From Pardosa pseudoannulata (taxonomy: Eukaryota; Arthropoda; Arachnida; Araneae; Lycosidae): DNA of 64,000 nt. Positions 56,841 to 64,000 of the stretch are shown here, piece by piece. The stretch covers positions 14,131,763 through 14,195,762 of the forward strand of contig CM063506.1 of the NCBI GenBank assembly GCA_032207245.1, read 5' to 3'. The position numbers and the translations under genes were made by a program. The notes beneath the pieces were generated by a model, which was not told the origin of the DNA, searched no databases, and saw only the letters and a program-made list of their open reading frames with translations. Each line of letters starts with the position of its first letter. The stretch's first letter is position 1.

Positions 56841-57659
56841 TAGTAAATATCAAGTATGTGGTACGCGGTAGCTCATATGCTTAATAGTTAGTTGACAAAG
56901 GTGTCGATCCTATAACTGGAGGGTTGGGGTATCGATGCTGAAGAGGCTAAAAATCCTCTGTGTTCGTTTATGATGGTTGAGGCACGTTAAATAGGTTCTT
57001 GGTCGCAATGTCCTCCAAGTTCAAACGATACTTCGGGAGGTATTCGGCCAAGCCTGAGTGTCTTCTGCATGGTCGTTGTTTCTAAATTACGAGAACCCAT
57101 TTGAGCTGTTTTAGGGAGTAATATTGGTCATTTATATGGTGTTCCTATTAAAAAAAAGGGTCAACAAATCCAAGGTGTTGTATAGGCAAGTGCTTAACAG
57201 AGAAGTACACCCTGCGTATTGAAAGAAATATAGGAAACACTTAAAAGATTAAGATGCGCCACATATATGTACTATATAAAAATTATTTAACTTTAATATT
57301 TCCTTAAAAACCTCCTCTTTCCCATTCTAATTCCTTAAAATCTTTTTTCCAGCCTCTAAATGTTTTAATCAAAGGAGTGTCTTCGACTTAAAATTCTTTC
57401 AATGCATTTACTAAAGCTTTCTGTCCAATAGATGTAAATTTTCTGTCCACTCAACACGTTTTCCTGTTGTCGGCGGTAAATGGCTTGGCTTTTCTCCTGA
57501 TCTTAACATTTAAATTAGCTGACTAAGTTTCTTGCCCCTTGGGAAAATTCTATTTGTCTTCGCTTTTGGGTACACCTCTGTTTTAGCAAACTGATTTTTG
57601 TGTCTTTCTCTTGTCTGTCGTTGACTATAGTGCTTGTAAAATCTATTGGCGCTAAAAGG

Positions 57660-58253
57660 TCCCACTTTCTCGTTTCCCCAGTCATCGGTTATTATGGTAG
57701 CGACCAAGAAGGAGGTGCATTCACACTTATTTTCAGCACTTCAGTTGAGGATTTGATTCCGTTCAGACGACTTGCTTTTCTCTCTTCTCGTATATAATTA
57801 TTTTGCTCTTATCTGATATTACCCTGTCATTTTTTATCTTTTTATTCATTATTTTATTTAAATTTTGCTTTATATTTATATATTTTTACTTCGTAAAACA
57901 TTTCCTGTAATGGCTAGTTTTGATCTTAGAAAACAGTCCAAAATACTGGTATTTAACGTATACAGCTACTTGAAAGGTCTTGTTCAATCCAATCAGGATG
58001 CTACAGTTTTGGAATTATTTTCTCAGACTCAACAAGTAACTGCTGATGCCTGTGGTATTTGCAAAAGAACAGTTCAAATTACTCATAAATTTTTGTGTGT
58101 AAAGTATTAAGTGTTCTTCAAAGAGTATTATAAATAAAAATACTTTCATCAAGCACCTAGATCCCTTACGATGCATGACGCCCCTTAACATAGTGGGAAA
58201 AAAGAGTAAAGTCATTCCCCAACTGTCGTGGTCATCGGGGAAAAATCAATGAC
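57660..58253 (+). mobile_element. Candidate DNA transposon derivative inserted in repeat R
   Basis: The left edge GGTCCCACTTTCTCG then TTTCCCC, and the right edge reverse complemented GGTCATTGATTTTTCCCCG, are weakly similar inverted ends. It contains the transposase-N-terminus-like fragment at 57907-58110. Exact boundaries and target duplication are unclear, and the superfamily is not assigned. Confidence 0.4.
57907..58110 (+). pseudogene. Transposase-like N-terminal fragment
   Basis: An ATG-started frame of 67 codons, MASFDLRKQSKILVFNVYSY, then a helix, then TADACGICKRTVQ before the stop at 58108-58110. The pattern of a basic start, I/V-x-N-V-Y/F-x-Y-x-K, and later T-A-x-A-x-G-I-x-x-R-T-V-Q resembles the helix-turn-helix N-terminus of a transposase family widespread in arthropods. 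The DDE catalytic part is absent, so it is a truncated derivative. The base composition is less AT-biased than the surroundings. The assignment is from memory of the pattern. Confidence 0.45.
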
Positions 58254-58657
58254 CTTGAATTGCCTATAGAGTTTACACAGAGTATAGTAAAAATGTTCTC
58301 TTTTAGCAGCTCTTAAATAAAGTTTTAATTAGACTTCGACTTGCGTGCCGTTCTCTTCAATGTGGGTCGACTGCATCTTTAGTACTGCTAGCTGATTAGA
58401 CTTCTCATTGTCCAGCAGTTTTATAATTCCTAGATTGCATATATATGATGTTTGCTCTCTTTTGAATGCGGAAAATAAGTCTAAATCAGTTCGTAATAAA
58501 TATTTTCATCTAAATATTCAACACTCCGAAAAAAGTCTAATATAACAAAATAAAAAGATCTGAAATGAAAAACTGTTTTACTAATTGCTGATTTGTGAGA
58601 AATGTTTTATTAGCAAAATTGGATTATTAAGACAGCATATAATTATCTTAATAAACA

Positions 58658-58867
58658 TTATTCATAGAAACTTCATAAAAAGTCTTACAAATCCCAGAAC
58701 GCGTTATAGGAAATTAGTTAACAAACAAAAACTTCTTTTGAAGTCAGCGTTTTACAGGAAATTACTGAAGAAATGCTGACTTAGAAAGAAGTTTTTGTTT
58801 CTTAATTAATTTTCTTTAATGCCTTGTGGGATTTTTGAGACCTTTTACAGATTTGCTATGAATTAAC
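58658..58867. repeat. Long imperfect palindrome (~95-bp arms)
   Basis: Arm 1 (58658-58752) and the reverse complement of arm 2 (58773-58867) align throughout. Examples are AACAAACAAAAACTTCTTT with AAGAAACAAAAACTTCTTT, and AAATCCCAG with AAATCCCAC. The loop is ~20 bases. A 64-codon frame (58585-58779) crosses it and has no motif. It may be a foldback MITE or a hairpin-RNA source. Confidence 0.85.
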
Positions 58868-59036
58868 GTAAAGTAAAATAATGTTTTTTTTTTTCATAAA
58901 ATAAAGTAAAAGTTCGCAAAAACAGAAAAGTTTTCGTGAACTTAAATTAAGAGTGGGCTTATAAATTTTTAAAACTTTCAAGCAAAGCTATTTAATGTCT
59001 GAATATTTAATATAAATGAACTATAAACGAATCCTT
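58868..59036. other. AT-rich DNA, no feature seen
   Basis: Nothing recognised. Confidence 0.4.
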
Positions 59037-59712
59037 GGGATGACTGAAGAATTGGGTTCCCCTGCCAAGTGGGCAATAAAGCGCCAAATATGGTAACCCA
59101 GACACTTTTAAGCATTATTTTTCTTGATATAGTTAGTGTGTATTTAATTTATTTTTCGTGAAATTTATTACATTTTAATAAAATTTTTATATTATTTGTA
59201 ATAACATTTACAGAGGGTCAAGGTGGTTAAAAAACTTTTTTAATAACTCAAAAATTTATTTAAAAAATTAAAATGTACTAACCTTTGAAAATTTAAAATA
59301 AATCTCTGTGGATGTTTTATTTATTTTTTATTTCTGGTTTATTTTTAAACTGAAATTTGTCATTGTTTTGTGTGTTTAAAATCAGGAAATATATTAAGAA
59401 TATTAAAAAAAATGAATTTTTAATGTTTTTAAATTTACAACCAGTTGATATTCAGAAAAATAATGTGAATAAACAAAATTTGTAATAATATAAATATAGT
59501 TTTATGCAATTTTAACCTTTTTTGCCATTAATTGCAACAGTATATTATTTCACCATAAAATAACGTAAGTCAGCTATTTTATTCAGTCCGAAAATCCGCT
59601 CCCCCTCAAAATGTCAGCCTTCCGGTAACTCCACGTTAAGGGGTTGGCGAGGTTGGAGCCATTAAAAAATCGCCAAAAATAAGAGGATGAACCTAATTCT
59701 TCAGCAGTTCCC
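59037..59712. mobile_element. Small element with inverted termini (family of 33161-33642)
   Basis: The left end GGGATGACTGAAGAATTGGG and the right end, reverse complemented, GGGAACTGCTGAAGAATTAG. Flanks GAATCCTT (59029-59036) and TTATCCTT (59713-59720) match at 6 of 8, consistent with an 8-bp duplication. Interior AT-rich, non-coding, 676 bp. Shares termini with 33161-33642 but not its interior. Confidence 0.75.
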
Positions 59713-59720
59713 TTATCCTT

Positions 59721-60414
59721 AAAGAACCTCGTTATATGAAGCTATTTTTCTCGATATGAATATACATTTTTATTAAATGTCTATCAATCAAAAATATTTC
59801 TATAAAGTTTAATGTTTTGCTGAATAAAATCTTACTGCTGGTTAAATAGATGTCCCGCTTAAATATTCTTTTTTGTCAAAGCGCGCATGCTCAGTAACTG
59901 AATAGTTATCAATGAACGTATCTAAGCAATTAATGTCACCATTAATCAGCGTACAAATTGACCTTCCATTTTTTACTGTCATCGTTTCTTTGTTCGTTGA
60001 GCTCTCGGATTCCAACCCTGGCAGTGAAGTTGATATGTTAGTGAATGTTCAGTACGACAGTCCCGGATGTTTTAGGTAATGCTTGAATGCGTCTCGTGGA
60101 AACACTAAAAGAGATGGTGGTTAGATAGGTTTTAAATCTTCATCGATATCTAAACAAGAACGACAGGGATTGAAAACAAAACATTTCAAAGCATTAATTT
60201 TTACCTACTTGCCGCTATGCATTGTTGGTATTGATATGCGTATTGATATGTGCTGTTGAACCAGAGATGAAGCTGGAATACTTATTTTAATGTTCTTAGA
60301 TATAGATTTCAAGGTGTCTAATCTTGGTCTGCTAAATATTAGATCACGAGTCTCATATACGTTTTACTAATATGGGAAAGGATTCTAAAAACTACTCGGT
60401 GAACATAAATACAT
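59721..60414. other. No feature seen
   Basis: Mixed composition; no gene or repeat recognised. Confidence 0.45.
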
Positions 60415-61135
60415 TTAGCCGGATGATAGTCAAGCAGATAATTTGCTACATTTTGGTACCGGATTTCCAATTTAACTGCAGGACATGAATATTCTTATCC
60501 GGTCAGAATCAGTGTGAAGTCGTATGGCCCTCTTAATTAAACCTCTTGTATCGAAATGTTTTGTAGTTCTCGAAATCACATAAAATTATAAGTCACAATT
60601 TGGTACCAGATTTCGAATTCCATTTTTAGACATGAATGAATGATGGTATCCGTTTAAAATCAGTGTTAAGTCACACAGCTTGTTTAATTAGTCCTCTCAT
60701 ATCGAAACTCTCCTCAGTTCTCCAAATCAAGTGAAATTGTACGTTGCAGTATGGCACTGGATTTCAGATTCTACTTCTGAACATGGATATTCTTATCCGT
60801 TCAGAATCAGAGTTAAGTCATATGGCTTGCTTAATTAGCCCTCTGATATCAAATTTCCTCCTAGTTCTCGAAATCAAATAAAATTATCTGTTGCAGTTTG
60901 ATACCAAATTTGGAATTCCAATTTTGGACATGGATATTCGTATCCATTTAGAATCAGTGTTAAGTCAGTATTCACACCGATTCTCAAAGGATGCGAACAT
61001 TCATGTACAAAAGTAGAATTTGAAATCCAGTACTATACTATAACATATAATTTCATTTAATTTGGAGAATTGTGGAAAGTTTATTAATGCCTCTTAATTG
61101 TAGTCCTCTTATATCAAAAATTCACAACAGTTCCC
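60415..61135 (+). repeat. SINE-A-derived tandem array (~148-bp units)
   Basis: Units start ACATG.ATATTC at about 60483, 60630, 60781 and 60928. Each repeats the body of SINE-A (CCGTTCAGAATC, GTTAAGTC, TTAATTAGCCCTC, then TAGTTCTCGAAATC) plus a short linker GGTACCAGATTTC.AATTC that recalls the SINE head. A degenerate tRNA-like head precedes the first (60415-60480). The fourth unit is split by ~105 bases (60965-61072) before its 3' part. So a SINE seeded a tandem repeat here. Confidence 0.82.
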
Positions 61136-61140
61136 CAAAT

Positions 61141-61145
<5 letters not shown>

Positions 61146-61221
<76 letters not shown>
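61146..61221. repeat. TA microsatellite
   Basis: Pure TA run starting at the end of the SINE-derived array. Confidence 0.95.
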
Positions 61222-61222
<1 letters not shown>

Positions 61223-61411
61223 CATGTAATAATATTTTTGTCATTTTCGATTCCGATTCTGTCTTTCCGGTATCTTAGCAACCCTACAGAATGTTCTCGA
61301 GTCTTCCAGTTTGAATTCCTTCCGGTTGCATAGTTAAAAATAGATTTCTGAGGTTTAAGTTACGTCATCCACGTGACTTTTGGTGATTTATAATTGGCTG
61401 GTACAAAAAAC

Positions 61412-61455
61412 TATAAAAAAAATAATGTACAACGTTAGCGGGTGGCTTCCGCAGT
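61412..61455 (+). promoter_or_regulatory. Candidate core promoter
   Basis: TATAAAAAAA at 61412-61421 followed by a GC-rich start region (GCGGGTGGCTTCCGCAGTTT, 61438-61457) with an initiator-like GCAGTT. It lies ~100 bases upstream of the exon at 61543. Predicted only. Confidence 0.35.
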
Positions 61456-61542
61456 TTTGTTCGCAAGAGAAAACATGATTAAACTATGATAGTTTGAGAT
61501 TCCATTTGTTTTTAATTCTTTGTCCTTCTCGCCGCAATTTCC

Positions 61543-61604
61543 ATGACTGCAGGGCTTACTTATAAGCTCGGAACTTTTCTTCTTGTAATTTCCTCTGCAG
61601 TGGG
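61543..61604 (+). CDS. Candidate first coding exon: signal peptide, with splice donor
   Basis: ATG at 61543 opens a 62-nt exon whose peptide begins MTAGLTYK and continues into a hydrophobic core (G-T-F-L-L-V-I-S-S-A-V). This matches a cleavable signal peptide for secretion or membrane insertion. At 61605 the sequence GTAAGT is a consensus 5' splice site. Without splicing the frame would stop at TAA immediately, which supports a real exon-intron border (phase 2, splitting a Gly codon). A TATA box and GC-richer leader lie 90-130 bases upstream. The second exon is not recognisable, since transposon relics follow. The protein's identity is unknown. The exon is short, so chance is possible; it is the best host-gene candidate in the window. 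Confidence 0.5.
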
Positions 61605-61984
61605 GTAAGTTCTGTTCTTACTATTTTTTAAAGCAGTGACAATTGAATTAATATTTTGTGTACATATGTAAATAGTAAATAAATTCTTTTTTTTTAATCT
61701 AAACTTTTATTTGATGTCTTAATTAATTAGCCTGAGCCTATATTATGTATAGGGTTGAACCTGGGTAACCTTATGGATTAAAAGTCAATTAAATTAAAAT
61801 ATATTATTAAGAATTAAATGAGTAAAAATAATATTTAAAGTAAAGGGGATCGGCTCAGTAACGCCTCAGCAACGGTGTAGCAATACGAAGCAAAATATAG
61901 AGAAAGTACAAATAATTTAACACCTAGTGTTATAAAAACTGTTCGTTCAGTGCATAATATTTAATATTTTTAGAAAGGAAAGTT
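61605..61984. other. Possible first intron, no other feature
   Basis: AT-rich sequence after the donor site, with no convincing acceptor and exon seen before the Tc1-like relic. Confidence 0.35.
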
Positions 61985-62508
61985 TATGTTAATACTTTCT
62001 AGCTTATCTTTCAGCCTTAATAATAGCTTTGAATCTCTTTGGCATAGATTTAACCCAGTTTTATGTTGCATAACTCTTTATAGAGTCCCATTCTTGCATT
62101 GACGCTTTTATAAACTCATTTCTATAAGAAATATGCTTAACCGTAACATTTCTCTAAACGCTTTCCGATAAATGTTGAATAGGATTAAGATCAGATGACT
62201 AAGGATAGATTTTTCTAAACTTAACATAATATATAGAGCCTAGTATTTAAAGCTGTGTGCTCGGGATAATTATCATGCATGAAAACGTAATCATCATTCA
62301 AACTCACTGATGCACTAGAACAATTCTTTTTCTCGAAACATCTATATAAAGCTGAAGATTAATCATAATTCCGAAAATGGTGACTAAACTATCGATTAAC
62401 AAAGCTCTCCCACAAGATCCCAAACTAACACGCTTCCATCTTTGTATTTCTGTATCTGTTGTAAAATTCTTAGGTGAGCCTCAGTTCCGCTTCTCCACAT
62501 TATTCGCT
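61985..62508 (-). pseudogene. Tc1-like transposase relic
   Basis: Minus strand, several frames. In order: YKDGSVLVW (about 62410-62436), GIMINLQLYIDV, YVFMHDNYPEHTA (second catalytic Asp, codon 62272-62274), SSDLNPIQHLSE (about 62165-62200) and SMPKRFKAIIKA at the end. This is the Tc1 catalytic domain. The residue that should be the catalytic Glu in NPIEH is Gln here (codon 62175-62177). Frameshifts and stops abound, so it is inactive. The N-terminus is cut off at the junction with the non-LTR sequence at 62512. It is a different Tc1 lineage from 22070-22976. Confidence 0.85.
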
Positions 62509-62511
62509 TGC

Positions 62512-63115
62512 TAACCAACTCAGAAATATTAAATTTACTTTCGTTGGAAGTAATACTGTTTACAAAACTTATATTGATTTCTCAATAAAAAATAGTTTTA
62601 ATAGGGTTTATATTAGAACTGATTCGCTTCCGGCTCTCCAAGCTTTGCAAAGGGAGAGTAGTAATGATTTAGTTATTAGTATTAGAGATAAAATTAAGAA
62701 AAGAAAGGTTGATTTTGATTTATCTTGGGTTAAGGCTCATGCTGGTAGATTTTATAATGATATTGTGGATATTTTGGCCAAGGAGGTCACTCAAAAAATG
62801 AATATAGATTTCAAGGTCGGAATGAAAAAAAAAATTATTTGATTACACTGTTTATTTGTGCAACAGAGGTGGGATATGGAGGACACTGGTAGACGTGTGT
62901 ATTTATTTTTCCCTAAGGTTAGTACAACCAGGCTTGAGGGAAACTTCTATCTGAATCAAATTTTTACTGGACATGGGGCGTTTTCTATTCATCAGGGTAG
63001 ATTTTACAATAAACCAACTTTATGTTGGTGTCAAAAGGAAGTTGGTACAGTAGAACATATTATTTATAAATGTGATCTAGTAAAGGAAATAAGAAAAAAA
63101 ATATTTTCCCATTAA
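62512..63115 (+). pseudogene. Non-LTR retrotransposon RNase H and C-terminus
   Basis: One frame with a single TGA (62840-62842) covers an RNase H domain: IRTDSLPALQAL (catalytic Asp), then WVKAHAG, then DILAKE with another acidic residue. It is followed by RWDMEDTGR, TGHGAFSIHQGRF and C-W-C ... EHIIYKC, a terminal Cys/His motif. This order is found after the reverse transcriptase in I/R1-type LINEs. The reverse transcriptase itself is absent: the copy is 5'-truncated at a junction with the Tc1-like relic. An A-rich tail (63450-63460, after AATAAA at 63434) probably marks the element's 3' end. Nearly intact frame suggests a fairly recent insertion. Confidence 0.9.
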
Positions 63116-63460
63116 TTTCATGAATGTTAGCATAAACAATCTGTGTAATTCACCAAAGTTAAGATCAGGATTGTGTTCCATTATGGAATTATTTGTGAAT
63201 AAATCTTTAGATTGTTGTTGAATTTATTGTATTCATTTTAGTAGGACAATGGTATTTTTTATTAATATTTTAATTTAAAATATTTTGAATTATACAATTT
63301 TTGAGTCATTTGTATTGTTTTTGTTATATTTGATATGTATATATGACTTATTTGTTATATATTGCTTACATTGTACTATATTATCAAATTGTATCTTCGA
63401 TGCAACAAGTGTTGTTTAGAAATTGTGTTATAATAAATTGTAAAAATTAAAAAAAAAAGA
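63116..63460 (+). mobile_element. 3' untranslated end and tail of the LINE
   Basis: Non-coding 3' part with AATAAA near 63434 and a terminal A-rich tail. Its first ~90 bases recur at 63870-63964 in the second copy. Confidence 0.7.
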
Positions 63461-63704
63461 TAGGAATGGAAAATAAATGGATAAATAAAAAGAAAAAATA
63501 TATATAAAGGATTAAGTTTATTGGAATACAGGAAAGGAAAGTTTTATTTTTATTTTTATTTTTTTTTTCGGTTTCGCTTTTTGGCTAGGTATTTTTTATA
63601 TTGTTTGGTATTGTCTTGTTTCGCTTGTTTGGCTCAGGATTACAATCTTGACGAATAGGATTCACTTCTCCTATGGCGTTTGCTGTGTCGGGTGATTAAG
63701 TAAC

Positions 63705-63964
63705 TTACAAAACTTATAATTTTACTGGACATGGTGCTTTTCCTATTCATCATTGTAGGTTTTTCAATAAACCAACCTTATGTTGGTGTCATAAGGAGGT
63801 TGGAACAGTAAAACATATTATTTATAAATGTGAACTGGTAAAGGAAATTGGAAAAAAAAATTTCCGATTAATTTTTTGAATGTTAGAATAAAAAATCTCT
63901 GTAATTCAAAGTCAAGACGTGGATTGTGTTCCATTATGGAATTCTTTGTAAATATATCTTTAGA
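63705..63964 (+). pseudogene. Second, shorter copy of the same LINE 3' end
   Basis: Aligns from TTTTACTGGACATGG (TGHGAFxIH) through TTATGTTGGTGTCA and AACATATTATTTATAAATGTGA into the 3' untranslated region (GGATTGTGTTCCATTATGGA). Same orientation as 62512-63460, severely 5'-truncated, and interrupted at 63964 by a Helitron end. Confidence 0.88.
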
Positions 63965-64000
63965 CTAGCATATAGCCCGTCATATGACGGCATCAGTAAA
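63965..64000 (-). mobile_element. Helitron 3' end, continues past the window
   Basis: CTAG (63965-63968), then ATATAG, then CCCGTCATATGACGGC (one mismatch from the palindrome at 1959-1974). ATCAGTAAA follows as in the first Helitron. On the minus strand this is a Helitron 3' end; the rest lies beyond the window. Confidence 0.8.

Larger units (their letters stand above)
57262..58415 (+). repeat. Dispersed repeat R, copy 3 (interrupted)
   Basis: 57262-57640 and 58290-58415 (TTTTAGCAGCTCTTAAATAA) together match the uninterrupted copy at 30350-30855. The ~650 bp between them is an insertion with its own features. Confidence 0.75.

Noticed and set aside
56868..57090. A third tRNA-like SINE (GGTAGCTCATATGC and GGTTGGGGTATCGATG)
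   Set aside because: The boxes are weak, there is no second copy in the window and no target duplication; cannot be supported.
57510..57797. Two overlapping ~65-codon frames on opposite strands
   Set aside because: They overlap repeat R, and the uninterrupted copy at 30350-30855 does not preserve them.

Overview
This window looks like intergenic or intronic DNA from a large, repeat-rich, AT-rich animal genome. I found no complete protein-coding gene. The best guess for the host is an arthropod, most likely an arachnid. The evidence is two tRNA-derived SINE families, BEL/Pao, Tc1/mariner, hAT, piggyBac-like and Helitron elements, and long TA/CA microsatellites. The host assignment is inference, because no host gene could be identified.

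Layout. 1-8.7 kb: unremarkable AT-rich DNA with a minus-strand Helitron (1948-2882), a hAT-type element carrying a nested SINE (4988-6052), a small hAT-like element (7419-7909) and a 5'-truncated SINE-B. 9.9-17.9 kb: a TTAA-flanked piggyBac-like element, a GC-richer island (about 11.7-12.5 kb), a ~368-bp satellite array split by a complete Helitron (13855-14892), and a second TTAA-flanked element (17053-17873). 18-25 kb: a 961-bp tandem duplication, several SINEs, a decayed Tc1-like transposase (22070-22976) and a GC-rich island read on the minus strand. 27.9-29.4 kb: a decayed BEL/Pao pol fragment split by a 653-bp hAT element with a perfect 8-bp target duplication. 30-36 kb: dispersed repeats, an inverted/direct repeat complex interrupted by two transposons, and a hAT element retaining a transposase C-terminus. 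36-43 kb: a 1.7-kb element with terminal inverted repeats, a Tigger/pogo-like element with TA duplications, and the C-terminal end of a non-LTR reverse transcriptase. 44-54 kb: a GC-rich open stretch with a TATA box, SINE-derived tandem repeats, minisatellites, SINE-B, another GC-rich island, and a second copy of the 9.9-kb piggyBac-like family with a nested SINE. 54-64 kb: a GC-rich island, a Helitron remnant, a repeat carrying a transposase-N-terminus insert, a long palindrome, SINE-derived tandem repeats, one plausible host exon (signal-peptide-like, 61543-61604, with a good splice donor), a Tc1-like relic, and two copies of a non-LTR retrotransposon 3' end. The last is interrupted by a Helitron terminus at the window edge.

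The genes do not form an operon or pathway. The main content is a layered record of transposition. Several insertions can be proven inside this window because a paralogous copy of the same repeat still shows the uninterrupted target. The only host-gene candidates are the 61.5-kb exon and the TATA-containing GC-rich islands near 12.3, 23.6, 44.3 and 50.2 kb, some of which may instead be LTRs.
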